Of a stretch of DNA of 21,028 nt, positions 6,705 to 17,306 are shown piece by piece. Source of the stretch: VGWB01 sp964480945. Its GTDB lineage: Bacteria > Bacteroidota > Ignavibacteria > UBA10030. A program made the translations under genes and the position numbers. The notes below the pieces were generated by a model. The model searched no databases. It worked only from the letters and a program-made list of their open reading frames with translations, and was not told the origin of the DNA. The DNA lies in assembly GCA_964480945.1 (NCBI GenBank), contig CAYZRX010000070.1, positions 1-21,028 of the forward strand. The letters run 5' to 3'. The stretch's first letter is position 1. Each line of letters starts with the position of its first letter.

Positions 6705-6741
6705 AAGTAATAGCCCGAAAGGATGAAAAAGGAGTTAATCC
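6705..6741 (-). promoter_or_regulatory. 37-bp upstream element shared with wecG (copy 1)
   Basis: Matches 18675-18711 at 30 of 37 positions with no gaps. On the minus strand both begin GGATTAACT and end CTATT, one base, CTT. This copy lies 194-230 bp before the start of the DUF3494 gene, close to the distance of the other copy from wecG. It may be a transcription factor site, a promoter region or a leader RNA element. Confidence 0.5.
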
Positions 6742-6748
6742 TTTTTCA
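6724..6748. terminator. perfect hairpin with A/T-rich stem, terminator-like
   Basis: TGAAAAAGGA-GTTAA-TCCTTTTTCA is a perfect 10-bp stem with a 5-base loop. The T5 tract within the stem is reminiscent of an intrinsic terminator, but the stem is AT-rich and no gene ends here. It overlaps the shared upstream element. In the wecG copy the equivalent stem keeps its loop and has one compensatory A:T to G:C change, but also mismatches, so it could be a structured leader instead. Confidence 0.4.
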
Positions 6749-6817
6749 AAAGATTCAGCCGAAGGCTGATGAGCCTATGGCTCAGAAGTGCGCTCCGTAG
6801 CGATGAGTGCCAGACTG

Positions 6818-6880
6818 GTGCCGTTTCCATAAAGTGATCTTGTGTTTATCGATAACGCGACTGCAAATGGAAACGAGCAC
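6818..6880. repeat. long inverted repeat, MITE-like
   Basis: The left arm GTGCCGTTTCCAT (6818-6830) pairs with the right arm ATGGAAACGAGCAC (6867-6880) with one bulged base. A related but diverged left-arm sequence recurs at about 6953 (GTGCCGTTCCA), and AACACAAGATT blocks recur near 6909 and 7209. These look like decayed copies of a small non-coding mobile repeat. Confidence 0.5.
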
Positions 6881-7023
6881 TACTGCCTTTTGGGAAAGGG
6901 CTCAGACAAGAAACACAAGATTTTCCCGCAACCATAAAGAACTAGTGCCGTTCCAAATAAGTCTTCTGGTGTTTTCTTGAGCGGCTCGATATATGAAACA
7001 GACCCCATCCTGACCTTCCCCTC

Positions 7024-7660
7024 ATGCCGAAGGCATCCCTTCGGGAGAGGGGAAGGGGCTTTGTTCCCTCTCCTCCACGTTGTTTGTGTCTCCCGCCTTT
7101 CGGATTCCGCTCCCAAGGCGGGATTCTGAGAAGCGGAACCGACGATCTTTGTCGGGATCAGGAGAGGGTTAGTCCCAAAGGTATCCGTTCGGGAGGTGAG
7201 GTCTGAAGAACACAAGATTATTTTTTGGTGATGGCACTAGAAACAGCGGGATCTCCCGCTTCTGTGCCGTTCCGCCTTTGAGGCGGAACGAGCATTCTCG
7301 TCCCGAACGAAGGAGTTCGGGACGGAAGATTCCGCTCCGAAAGCGGGATTCTGGTCCCGCTGTACGGGATCCCGCTTGTCGTATTTTCTTAGAGCGGGAA
7401 AAGGATGTCGAAATCTCCGCCAGAGGCGGATGCGCCTTCCGCCAAGAAGCTGGCGGACAGGTCGGCGCAGAAACCCGCGTGATGAGGCAGCTTACACACG
7501 AGCCGAAGATTTCGGCCGTCAAGATACTGTCAAACCAACGAGTCCGTGCCCTTGGCCGAAATCTTAACCCACGTGTTCAAGCCGCCTCCGCACACCCCCA
7601 TCGATTTCGGGACCTCAGTTCTGATCGTCACCTTGAGATTCGACACAGCCTCGAGATCGC
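7024..7660. repeat. cluster of nested GC-rich palindromes, no gene
   Basis: No convincing gene lies between the DUF3494 gene and the end of the C25 peptidase gene. The stretch holds many hairpins: CCCTCTCCT and AGGAGAGGG about 90 bp apart enclosing smaller ones; GTTCCGCCT-TTG-AGGCGGAAC (7269-7289, perfect 9-bp arms); CGTCCCGAAC and GTTCGGGACG (7299-7324, perfect 10-bp arms); and AAGATTTCGGCC (7506-7517) with GGCCGAAATCTT (7554-7565, perfect 12-bp arms). The AAGATTTCGGCC pair could act as a terminator for the C25 peptidase gene. The block ending GGCGGACAGG near 7450 recurs around 19660, so the family is dispersed. Confidence 0.65.
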
Positions 7661-10600
7661 TCATCGCAACTTTGCCAACTTCTGGATTACTTCCTCCGAT
7701 TTGCCGCCAACGTTCATGATGATCTTGTAGAAGTAGACCCCATTTGCCAGCTCATCCCCCTCTCTGTCTCTGCCGTCCCACGGCACCCGGTTGAACCCGA
7801 ACCGGAGATCGCCGCTCCACACCTTGATCTCCTGGATCAGCCTTCCGGCCACGGAATAGATCTTTATCTTCAGCTCATCCGGCAGCCTGGTACCGACGAG
7901 GTTGAATGTGAATTGCGTCCCGTGCGCGAACGGATTGGGATAGTTGTACACGTCCAGCAGAGCCGCCTCTGTCCTGACTTTAAAACTCAACAGCCGCGCC
8001 GTGGTATCCGCCAGATTCCCCGCCGCGTCTTTCACCTGAACGGACAGACTGTGATCGCCTTTCTCCAAACGCGGCCGATATGTCACCATGGCCTTGTCCG
8101 GACCGTTCCGTGGCTCAAAGAGACTGTCAGGATCGTCGCTGAGCGTCACCCGTTGATTATCGAGCAGAAGGATCACGCTCGAAGCGCTTGTGATGGGGAA
8201 AGGATTGTTGTCAAACACATCGATGACGATCGTTGGGTTCGGCGACACATAATCGCCGTCATAAATGGGCGAACCGTCGAATGTAACAACGAATGTCGGA
8301 TGCGCCGTATCCGAGTTCACAACGACCGGCAGGGAGAAAATGTTGTTTGATTTGTAGAGCTCTGGAATTGCCATATGCGGATCGACCTGAACGAGGATGC
8401 TGATGGCTCCGACGTGATTGATCGTCGATAGTTGTTGATCGAGGCTTACGGCGGAGCCAGGCGCAATGAAGGGAATTATCGCCGAATCGACGGTTGCAGT
8501 CCCCCGTGACAGGTCCACCAGTGATGAAGTTACGACGACGCTGTCAGCGCGACCGGCGCCGATATTGTAGACCTGCACATGGACAGTAACGGGAGAACCT
8601 TCCATCAGAGAATTTGAAGACAGGGAAAGGGTCTGGTTGTTGATTGCGAGCTCCGGAGGCGGGTCGAAACTCACCGACCACTCCGACAACCGGGGAGTGA
8701 TTCCCGCCGAGCTGCTTCGCAGATTCGCCCGCAACTTGATGCTGGAAGTACCGGCAGGGATCAGCGCAGAAAATGGAGCCTGGAGTGGAAGAATGTCTGT
8801 GAGTGTGTCGGTCAATCCGTTGTTCCTGATCCTGATCAGGTCTATGGAACAGTGAGTGCCGGGAAGGGAAGTGTCGACTGCCACGGTGAGGCTCTTCCAC
8901 TTCGTCGAGGGGCCGATGGGAGGCGTCACCATCGAGCCGATCACCGACTGAAAGGAAAGCGTATCGTACAGTGTCACCGGGCCGGAGCCGGACGGCTGCA
9001 GGCCTTCGGGGACACTCCGGATGGGCGCTCCCTTCCAGCCTATCAAGGCCCACGATGCCCGGAAGCTGAGAGATCGGATCAGTGCGCTTCCGCACGCTTC
9101 AATCGCTTCATTCAGACTCTCCGATTTCCCCTTTGCGCCTTCGTCCATGATCGCCATGATCACTTTTCGTCCCGCTGGAATCGAATTCAGGAAAGCAACC
9201 AGAGGCTGGGCGAGCGTCGTGTCCTCAATATCGCTGTAGATGCTGAACGCCGCAAAGGATTCGAGCTTGCCGGAATACTGATTGATCACTGCGACATTGT
9301 ATCCCCGATTGGCAAAACCTTGCGTCACGTTGACGTTGTCGAGCGAAATCGACGCATTGTTGCCGTCACTGAACCCTGCCGAATAGGCTGTCACGGTCGA
9401 CCGGTGCGCATCGAGTCTGACGGAGTTCCCGATTGCCAATCCGTCGGATGAGTTCTTTGCGAAGAGACTCTGACGGTCCTGAATCCACGGCAACCGGAGA
9501 GACTTGCTCGTCAGGAAATAGCCGCCGACCCAGTTTGTGGAATCGCCCGGACCGACGAACCGCCCGCGCCAGTAGTAAAGCGTTGTATCCTGCAACATCC
9601 CCGGCGGAATTTCGGCCTTCGTTGAAAGCACACTCTGGGGGATATTCTGCAGGCGAACCCGCGTTGGAGTGAGAAACAGGGATGACGTATCGACTTCAAC
9701 GGCTAGCTGCCAGGTTTGCTGTGAAGACTCTCCCGGATCTTGAAGCACCAGCGTCACACTGTCCGGATGAATGGTGGAAGACGGCAGGGGGAGTATCGCA
9801 AGGATACTGCCGGAGTTGACAAACAGCGGAGATTCCGCACTGTTGTTCGTCTTCGTGACCTCCGTAATCTTGTTAGACGGGTCGATCCTGACGGTAATCT
9901 GATGGGTACCGCCGCGGCTGAAGGAGGAGGACGTGAACGAGAGGGTATCCAGCGAAGCGATGGAGGGAATGCGACGATCGAGCACGGTTTCCGTAAGACT
10001 CTGGTACTGATGGTCCACACGGACTTCGACCGAATCATTCCCCCGAAGGCCAAAATTGGAGAGGACCGCCGAAACCACGATCGTCGAATCAGACTCGCTG
10101 GGCAGCAGCGGATCGGAGGAAATCTGATTCGACGACGCCGCATAGTCGGGAAGCTCGGGTACGGCAAGCCGGAGCGCCGGATCGCCGATGAGCGTGTACT
10201 GCTGTAATGCTTCCTGGGTAATGATCGAAGCGGTACCTCCAGACCAAAGGCTGATTTTCGCTCCAAGCAGCAACTTCCCCAGCTCGCGGATCGAATCGAC
10301 TGCGACTTGAGCATAGAGTGAGCGGGCAATGATTTGAAGAGGTGATTCGAAGCCGAACCCGCTGCTGCCGAGGAAGGCGATCGCGCCCCCCTGATCGCCG
10401 AAGAACATTTGTTCGGCAAAGGAGTCGATCATCGGCTCGGCAAAGCGCACGGTGCTGCAGGAAATATCAGAAATCACGTGGCGCTTCCCTTCGGCATTTT
10501 GAAGCTGGGGCGGGGCGGTAATTCCGTTTGCCCAAAGGTCCGTCCCACCGTGACCGTAGTAATGAATCCAGACGCCCCCGTTGCTGATGACTTGTTTCGC

Positions 10601-12788
10601 CTCTTCGGTTTGTTCGAACTCGATCACCTGACTGGTGGTCCTGTACAGCCGACTCGGAAGGCCGGAGAGCGGCGAAGGCGTGACATATTGGCTTATCAGG
10701 TTGTCGGAAAACTGGCTGAGCCTTCCCGTTTCGAGCGAATCGAATCCTCCAACGAGGAACATATACCGCTTGTTCCATAGGCTCAAGGGCATGGATTCGT
10801 ATTCGATGATGCGATCAACCGTTGCGGAAGCCTCAGCCTGCGAGCCGCACGGTATCCGCCCGACAAATTTCGTCGGCAGGAATGGATCGTTGGCCGACGA
10901 GACGAAGAAATCATCGGACACCGGATTACCGATGGATGGCACGAAGTTCGTTCGGCTCGTTGCAGAGACGTTTTTGTAATCCCAGTTGGCATCGCCAAAG
11001 AAAGCCACATATGCCGGCTTGGGCGCTCCCCAGAGTGAATCCGCTGCCTGGAGAAATCTCCGGATTGCCATCGGGTCGAAGAATCCGAACCCAAATTCAT
11101 CGTAGATGTCGGTCACCGAAACAACCATCGTCCTTCCGATCCCACGCTGGCCTCGGTACGACGCAAGGCGGTTGGCGTCTGTCGCGAAATCGGGGGCGGT
11201 GATGACAAGGTAGTCGGCCCCCAGGGAAGGTGATCGGAGGTTGATGAAGGTCTTTGGAATCAACGAAGGTGTTTCCAGTTTGCGCGAACCCGTCACCGCG
11301 ATGTACCTTCGCTGCGCTGTCACGGTGTCCGTGAATGTGATCGAGTACAAGCCCGAATTCTCCGACACCTCCCCCCTCAACGTCTTTTCGATACTGCCCA
11401 GCGTGTCGATGCGATAGACGGAAATGTCGCCGGTCGAATAACCGTCAATCCGAAATAACGCTACCTGACCGGGGACGACCCTATCCGGCAGAAACATCAG
11501 AGTATCGTTTGTTGCGTGGAACTGATGAGGAACTCGCAGCTCAAGCCAATCCACCAGAACCTGATTCACTGAGGCATTTGTCTGCTTCGACATCAGCGTC
11601 ACAACGTTGTTCCCCTGGACGAGAAGACTCACAGGTCCCGAGACAAGAATTGTCTTGTCCTCGTACCCGGCGAGCGAGCTGGTCCCCAGCGATGTGCCAT
11701 TGAGGAGGATTTCGAGCACATGGTTCGGAGTTGACTGGTTGTAGACGGAGCTGTGGACTTTCACGGCGAGCTGAAAGCTTGGATCGCCCGCGGTGGAGAC
11801 ATTGTCCAGGGAAAGAGGAAAGCTTAGATTGTGACCGCCATAGATTGTTCCCCAGTACCAACCTTCGCCGGCCAGCTTGGCAGTCTGATTGTTGTTNNNN
11901 NNNNNNNNNNNNNNNNNNNNNNNNNNNNNNNNNNNNNNNNNNNNNNNNNNNNNNNNNNNNNNNNNNNNNNNNNNNNNNNNNNNNNNNNNNNNNNNNGACT
12001 TTTGCCCTGTAGTACGTTTGACCGGGATCAAACCAACCGTAGTTCGGTCCCGGAGAGAGCGACGATTTCCTTATGGACGCGCTTTGCGACGGGCTCCAAC
12101 CGATTGTGCGCCACCGTTTCGCCTGCTCGTAATTTACCAGTAATGCTTTATACGATGATTCAAATTGCGGATCGGCAATAGTCCTTCCCGGACTCGATTG
12201 TGGGAATCGGATGCGAACACGGACACTCGTAAAGGTCGTGAGGACTCCACTCGCCGGGTCGTATTCATAAGGGTTGAGCTCAACGACGGCAATGCGTTGG
12301 TATCGGAAAGAAAATACACGAGCGATGACGACTTCCGGTCTGGGCGTTGACCCATTGCCGTTGAGGGCTGGTTCTGTTACCGGCACAAAGCTCCGCTCGA
12401 CTTCCGGTACGGTTCCTTGCCTGACATGAATCGCCGACGACCTGCAAAGAAGGACGCGAGGTTTGGCGGACGACGTGAAGCTGACCACCTCGATGTCAGG
12501 ATTGCCGTCGGGAGGAATACCGACAAGAAAAGTCTCGACGGGAAGGCCAGAATGGGGCGCGGAGGTTCCGGGAGAAGCCTCGGCATCCGGAAAGCTGACA
12601 TACTGCTGGCCGTTGATGAAAACCGATCTCCAGTAATGAGGAACCGGAAAGTAATCAACAACGAGATGATCAACATTCGCATCGATGGTTGCCGCCTTTC
12701 CCTGAGAATGCGCGCAAGGCATCATCGCACCGCAGACAGCAAGCAATGCCAGAGCGGTCAACGCTTTCGATGAGGTTCGTTGTACCAT
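7661..12788 (-). CDS. gingipain-type C25 peptidase, PorU2-like, interrupted by a scaffold gap
   Basis: One gene split by 100 Ns. The N-terminal 264 codons run from ATG 12786-12788 (signal peptide ending CAHSQG, then a gingipain-type prodomain) exactly to the gap edge. The remaining 1411 residues resume at 11896, giving at least 1675 residues. Counting from the gap, the C25 catalytic domain spans about 228-580. Catalytic His449 lies in HYYGHGGTDLW and Cys480 in DISCSTVRFAEP. A CARDB-type domain follows (about 584-695), then an ILEI/PANDER-like domain (about 848-966), a second CARDB domain (about 1080-1195) and an Ig-like segment. The tail has YNYPNPFAHGTQFTFNL and WDGRDREGDELANGVYFYKI. Size and order fit PorU2-like proteins, relatives of PorU, the T9SS sortase that removes sorting domains and attaches cargo to A-LPS. 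Sortase activity is inferred. It is the last gene after the glycan operon. Confidence 0.85.
11897..11996. other. assembly gap (100 Ns)
   Basis: Exactly 100 Ns, the customary filler for a gap of unknown size. The coding frame of the C25 peptidase is at a codon boundary on both sides, so the true missing length should be a multiple of three, unlike 100. Translating through the Ns therefore gives two false long frames. Confidence 0.97.
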
Positions 12789-12883
12789 TCCAATGTAAGT
12801 CAATGGTTCAATCAATGATTGCTGACAACGTATGCCGGATTCATTGAAAAAGCCATGCTGTATATCGTGGAGAACAACTTGGA

Positions 12884-14743
12884 TCAACGGAGTGATCGAT
12901 AATACGACCGAAATCCTTCCAAGACGCCGCCAAAGACGTAGGCCGATTCGCCCAGTGTCAGACCGAAAGCTACTGACTGTCTGATCGTCCTGAGAAAACA
13001 GAACGCGATAACCATTGGGAGGCACCAGCGGCTTCTATTCTTGAGGAAATAGACAATTTCGTTGTGATGAAATGAGTGATAGTACATCGCCGGCTGTGTT
13101 GCCTTCACGTCGTTGTTCCCGTGAAGCTGAGGGCTGTGAACAACCGACGTTGCATTTGTGAACAGGATTTTGAAACCAAGCTTCCGGAGTCGCTCTGAGA
13201 AATCCTGTTCTTCATAGATGGACGTCCCGGTATAAATAGGATCGAAATAGCCGACCTCACGCTGGATTTCCCGTTTGACCGACATATTTCCTCCGACAAG
13301 TGTATGGACGAAACAGGTGGTATCGGACTGATATCCGGCAATCATTTCACCGTAAAATGTCACGGTACAAACATATTTTGATCGGATGTACGGAAGTCCT
13401 TCTTCGAGCGTCCGGCACGAAACACCGCCAACCGACGGCTGCTCGTGGCTTTCAACGTGGACGCGAATGAAATCTTTCTGCGGCTCAATATCGTCATCGC
13501 AAAACAGCAAAATACCCCCTTTCGCTTCTGCGATCCCGATATTTTTGGCATTCGAGCGCCCAACATTTTTCACATAGACCGGCCTCAACCGGGGACCGAA
13601 TCGTTCGTACGCTCGCACGACCCGTGGATCGACAACCTCGCTCTGGTCGACAACGATAATCTCATAATGAGGATATTCCTGCTGCTCGAGAGTCTGAAGC
13701 AGCTTAAGCAGACATTCCGCACGGTCGCGAGTGGGAATGATAACGGAGACAAGCGGCGGGTCAGCCCGGCTTGAATCCAACTGTGATGACACACGCCCAA
13801 GCGCCTTCATCGATTCCGCTATTGCGTTTGCCCGGCGGATTCTCAATCTGACACTTTCTTTGGTTTGCGGGAAAGGGAGAGAGGCAAACAGACGCAGGGA
13901 GACTGCCTTGACCCGCGAGACGGAAGTCACCATCCTCCTGAGCCAGATTGCCTTCCGTAAAGAGTGTCTCTCGTACAGTCTAACGATATTGCGATAGAAC
14001 TCTGTTGCGTGCCGAAGGGGTACTTGCTTGAAGCTTGCTCCTCCCACGTGGATGACTTCTGACGTCGGGACGTGGATCACTCGGTAACCCGATTTTTTGA
14101 AGCGGATGGGAAGATCTGCATCTTCGAAAAAGAACGAGAATCCTTCGTCAAATCCGCCGACACGGTCAGAATATTCCCGGCGAACCAGCATGAATGCCCC
14201 CTCGACGTACGAAATGTCAAACGGGGTCTTCGAAGTGTACGCGATGTGTTCCGCGTCCCGCCACAATCCTCTCAGCCGCCTGGGCACAAGTTCCAGGAGA
14301 ACGCTCCGGACGAGGCTGGTCCGTGAGAACCTGGTAACATGATTCCCTTTTGGATCAAGAAGCCGGCAGCCTGCAAGCGCGATTGAAGAGTCGCTGTCCG
14401 TTGCACGAATCAACTCCTCAATTGTATTGTGGAGTACCACGATATCGGCATTGGAGATGATCGCGTACGGCAGATTGAGTTTTTTGATTCCCTGATTAAC
14501 AGCGTGGCTGTACCCCCTGTTTTCCGAAAGGACAATCACCGATATCTCCGGATGGCGCTTCGCCAGGCATTCCACAGAACCATCCGTCGATCCCTGATCG
14601 ACCACCACAAGATGTCCCGCCTCAATTCCATTCGCCACGAACGAATCGACGCACGACATCAAGGCCTGGGCCGTATTCCAGTTGACAATGACGACGCCAA
14701 CCGCGTTCGTTCCGTTTTTCTCATGCGCTAGATTGGCACTCAT
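12884..14743 (-). CDS. double-domain GT2 glycosyltransferase
   Basis: A 619-residue cytoplasmic transferase with two GT-A (family 2) domains. Domain 1 (about 14-270) opens VGVVIVNWNT and has VVVDQGSTDGS, SNADIVV (metal-binding Asp100) and FEDADLPIR; it resembles WbbL-like rhamnosyltransferases. Domain 2 (about 330-600) opens VSVIIPTRDRAE and has VVDQS, FCDDDIEP (416-418 Asp triad), GGNMSVKR and YEEQDFSERL. Both seem catalytically intact, so the protein could add two sugars in turn to a lipid-linked oligosaccharide. A hydrophobic stretch near 577-598 may touch the membrane. Its ATG overlaps the stop of the GT9 gene as ATGA and no Shine-Dalgarno is visible, so translation is probably coupled. 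The PorU2-like gene starts 95 bp downstream. Confidence 0.9.
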   Translation of the reverse strand: MSANLAHEKNGTNAVGVVIVNWNTAQALMSCVDSFVANGIEAGHLVVVDQGSTDGSVECLAKRHPEISVIVLSENRGYSHAVNQGIKKLNLPYAIISNADIVVLHNTIEELIRATDSDSSIALAGCRLLDPKGNHVTRFSRTSLVRSVLLELVPRRLRGLWRDAEHIAYTSKTPFDISYVEGAFMLVRREYSDRVGGFDEGFSFFFEDADLPIRFKKSGYRVIHVPTSEVIHVGGASFKQVPLRHATEFYRNIVRLYERHSLRKAIWLRRMVTSVSRVKAVSLRLFASLPFPQTKESVRLRIRRANAIAESMKALGRVSSQLDSSRADPPLVSVIIPTRDRAECLLKLLQTLEQQEYPHYEIIVVDQSEVVDPRVVRAYERFGPRLRPVYVKNVGRSNAKNIGIAEAKGGILLFCDDDIEPQKDFIRVHVESHEQPSVGGVSCRTLEEGLPYIRSKYVCTVTFYGEMIAGYQSDTTCFVHTLVGGNMSVKREIQREVGYFDPIYTGTSIYEEQDFSERLRKLGFKILFTNATSVVHSPQLHGNNDVKATQPAMYYHSFHHNEIVYFLKNRSRWCLPMVIAFCFLRTIRQSVAFGLTLGESAYVFGGVLEGFRSYYRSLR

Positions 14744-15882
14744 GACAAATGAAGTTCTTTTACGGCACGCAACACATCATCAACTGTAATGTTGGTGAGG
14801 CAATAGGGTTCCGGATACCTGCAACTCCAGTTACACTCGTAGCAGTCGAGCAGGTGGCTCACGACCCGGGCAGAGCCATACGGGAAGTACTCGCAGAAGT
14901 GTCCTCCTCCAATAATACCGATGCTTGCGGTCTTGACAGAAGCGGCGAGGTGCAGAAGTCCGGAATCATTTCCGATGAAGCACGACGCCTTCTTCAGCAA
15001 TTCAACAACCTCGACAATGGTAAAATGAGAGACAACGACAGCCCGGTGTTCCATTTTTCGGGCAATCGTGCGAAGGATCTGCTCGTCGTCGGAATTGCCG
15101 CACAAAACTACTTCCAGTCCGTATGTATCAACCAACGCATTTGCCAGGCGAACGAATCTCTCGGCAGGCCATCGCCTTAAGGCCGCACTCGCTCCCGGCG
15201 CAATGACAGCAAAGCGCTTCAACGATCTGATGAGGGAGAAGGCGGTCTCAGTCAACCCATTCTTCACACGATAGCAATTCAGGAAGAAATCATCGTCTCC
15301 ACCGGGCTCAGGATCGATTCCGCACTCCTTCATAAGTTTCATGTATCTTTCCCGTTCCTGTGTGTGGTCGGCCACCTCAACAATTCTCGTGTAGTGTGCA
15401 TTGTTGCGGAGTCTCATTGACGAATGAATACATTCATCATTACCGCAAAATGCCACTGTTGTCGGCGCCCCCGACAACAGAGTCATCTCATCCCCGATGT
15501 GCTGACGATGATAACTGGCGTACAGAGCCACTTCAGGCGAGAATGACCGTATTGTCCGCAAGATGTGCAGCCGATAGCCATAGTTGCGCCTGTATCGCAA
15601 GTGTCTGAAGCCAACAACGTTATCCACGAAGAGCACGTTCGCTGCGATCGGCACCGTCTCTATCCTGCAGACGAGCACAATCCGGTAGGACGGATAGAAC
15701 TCGCGAAACATCCGAAGATATCGGGTAAAGTAGACGAAGTCACCGATGCCATCGGTCCGCACGATCAACAGTGTCCTGGTGCGTGGTGTCCGTCCAAACC
15801 GGCAAAGGAAATCGGCAGCAGTGAAGAACGCCCTGTCCGCCAGCCTTTTCAAGAGTCTGAGCAGATTCATCAGCTGGCTCAT
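14740..15882 (-). CDS. GT9 family (heptosyltransferase-like) glycosyltransferase
   Basis: A 380-residue protein of the ADP-heptose:LPS heptosyltransferase family. The start at 15880-15882 overlaps the flippase stop as ATGA; the open frame extends to 16038 but that part is a shadow of the flippase gene. The N-terminal Rossmann opening is TLLIVRTDGIGDFV (38-50), including the GxGD motif. The C-terminal half has VIAPGASAALRRWPAERF (226-243) and the donor-binding GNDSGLLHLAAS (304-315). An unusual Cys-rich patch, LLDCYECNWSCRYPEPYC (344-361), follows; similar Cys clusters occur in related GT9 enzymes. It acts on the cytoplasmic face, adding a sugar, not necessarily heptose, to the growing glycan. 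Confidence 0.88.
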   Translation of the reverse strand: MSQLMNLLRLLKRLADRAFFTAADFLCRFGRTPRTRTLLIVRTDGIGDFVYFTRYLRMFREFYPSYRIVLVCRIETVPIAANVLFVDNVVGFRHLRYRRNYGYRLHILRTIRSFSPEVALYASYHRQHIGDEMTLLSGAPTTVAFCGNDECIHSSMRLRNNAHYTRIVEVADHTQERERYMKLMKECGIDPEPGGDDDFFLNCYRVKNGLTETAFSLIRSLKRFAVIAPGASAALRRWPAERFVRLANALVDTYGLEVVLCGNSDDEQILRTIARKMEHRAVVVSHFTIVEVVELLKKASCFIGNDSGLLHLAASVKTASIGIIGGGHFCEYFPYGSARVVSHLLDCYECNWSCRYPEPYCLTNITVDDVLRAVKELHLS

Positions 15883-17306
15883 TGAGGTTCCCGCACGAGA
15901 TTTTCTCCCATGACAAAATCTTTCGTTGTCGCGATTGAAGACACGAGAAGCAGCGCCATGTACAACACAACGATGATGACGATGGCCGGTATGGCTGTCA
16001 TCGGAAACACGCTGCGCAGTGCCACGACCACTCCACAACTTAGTGCCATCACGCCAAACGATTGAATGAACGGCCGTCCGATATGGAGCGAGACCGATCG
16101 TCGAAGTGCCTGTACGGCCAGCACAGCCATAACGGCTTCAGAAACGACGAACGAAAAGGCGGCTCCTGCGACGCCATAGAACAGAATAAAAGGGACGCAC
16201 AGAGCAATCTGCAAAATGGCGCCTCCGGTGATGATGCGGGAAAATGTCCTTTCCATCCCGAATGCAGGAAGAACTCTCGTGCAGGTAATGGAAAGGAATT
16301 GCAGTGACGCAAACACTGAAAACAGCGCGAACGGCAAGGCCGCTTGCCCGTACTGGTGTCCAAACAGTACATCCACGATTTCACCGCAGAACACTGTCCC
16401 AACCATGAACGGAATGACCCCGATGAGGATGGCGTACTTGCACAAGAGATTGCCCAGTCGATCGACCGATTCACGCGAGTGAACCGTCCTTGAAAGAGCG
16501 GGATAGAACGATGACCAGAGGAGGTTGGGGACGGCGACGACAAACACGGCGATCTTCGACGTCGCCGAAAAGAACCCTGCCTCATCAAGAGAACCGAACT
16601 GAACGATCAGAAGCAAACCGACTGCAAAATTCAGCTGCGCGAGCACCGTGGGGACGAACAACTTGAACGAGGATTTCAGAAGATCGATGCAAAACCGGAT
16701 GTCAACGCCGACCAGTGCACTCCATTGTGTCCACAGAAAATAGACCAGCACGATCACCGCGGCAACCAGCGACGAGCAAAACAAGAGAACCGGAATCGCC
16801 GCATACTGTTCCGGTCGAAGCACAACTGCCAGGACCCCGGCAAGAAACAGACCGGCCTGCACCCCCTTTTCAATGATGAACCACCACGTCTTTCTCATGG
16901 CCTGGTAGGCCCACGACAGCGATAGAATGGCAGGAATGAGGGTCAGACCGTACAATACCATGATATGCTGTTTCTCCGCGTCGTGGATGAAAAAATACGC
17001 GATGAACAGATAGCAGGCAAGTGCAGGCACGGCCAGGAACAACCGGGTAAAGATGATGCCCGGCAAATATCGCTTCAATAAGGCTGGATGCCGGCTCACC
17101 TCACGTGTACCCACGAAACCAAGCCCGTAGTCGATGATGGGGATCAAGAGCGCAACGGCAGAGGCCCCAAAGCCAATCAGGCCGAGGTTTGAAGGACCAA
17201 GAATCCTTGCGAGATACACAAAAGCAACGAAGGAGAACACCCTCGAAAGGCCGTCTCCGAGTCCGATGTAGAGAAAATTCTGAAGAACCTCAGACCTGGG
17301 TTTCAT
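15879..17306 (-). CDS. Wzx-type polysaccharide flippase
   Basis: A 475-residue multi-pass membrane protein of the polysaccharide transport (PST/MATE-like) family, with about 12-14 hydrophobic helices. Near the N-terminus it has the typical NFLYIGLGDGLSRVFSFVAF, followed by YLARILGPSNLGLIGFG. Such proteins turn lipid-linked oligosaccharides across the inner membrane. The start is taken at ATG 17304-17306, where the conserved region begins; a GTG at 17373-17375 is possible, and neither has a strong ribosome binding site. The stop overlaps the GT9 start. About 300 bp separate it from wecG, so it may have its own promoter. No Wzy polymerase is visible in the window. Confidence 0.88.
   Translation of the reverse strand: MKPRSEVLQNFLYIGLGDGLSRVFSFVAFVYLARILGPSNLGLIGFGASAVALLIPIIDYGLGFVGTREVSRHPALLKRYLPGIIFTRLFLAVPALACYLFIAYFFIHDAEKQHIMVLYGLTLIPAILSLSWAYQAMRKTWWFIIEKGVQAGLFLAGVLAVVLRPEQYAAIPVLLFCSSLVAAVIVLVYFLWTQWSALVGVDIRFCIDLLKSSFKLFVPTVLAQLNFAVGLLLIVQFGSLDEAGFFSATSKIAVFVVAVPNLLWSSFYPALSRTVHSRESVDRLGNLLCKYAILIGVIPFMVGTVFCGEIVDVLFGHQYGQAALPFALFSVFASLQFLSITCTRVLPAFGMERTFSRIITGGAILQIALCVPFILFYGVAGAAFSFVVSEAVMAVLAVQALRRSVSLHIGRPFIQSFGVMALSCGVVVALRSVFPMTAIPAIVIIVVLYMALLLVSSIATTKDFVMGENLVREPQ

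Noticed and set aside
7278..7730. Plus-strand frame of 150 codons in the palindrome cluster
   Set aside because: Its translation is Arg-rich and made of palindromic repeat units, and it runs into the 3' end of the peptidase gene.
11541..13025. A 494-residue frame crossing the N gap and extending upstream of the peptidase start
   Set aside because: It joins the true N-terminal part to an out-of-frame part through an arbitrary 100-base filler, and its first 79 codons precede the signal peptide and overlap the GT2 gene.
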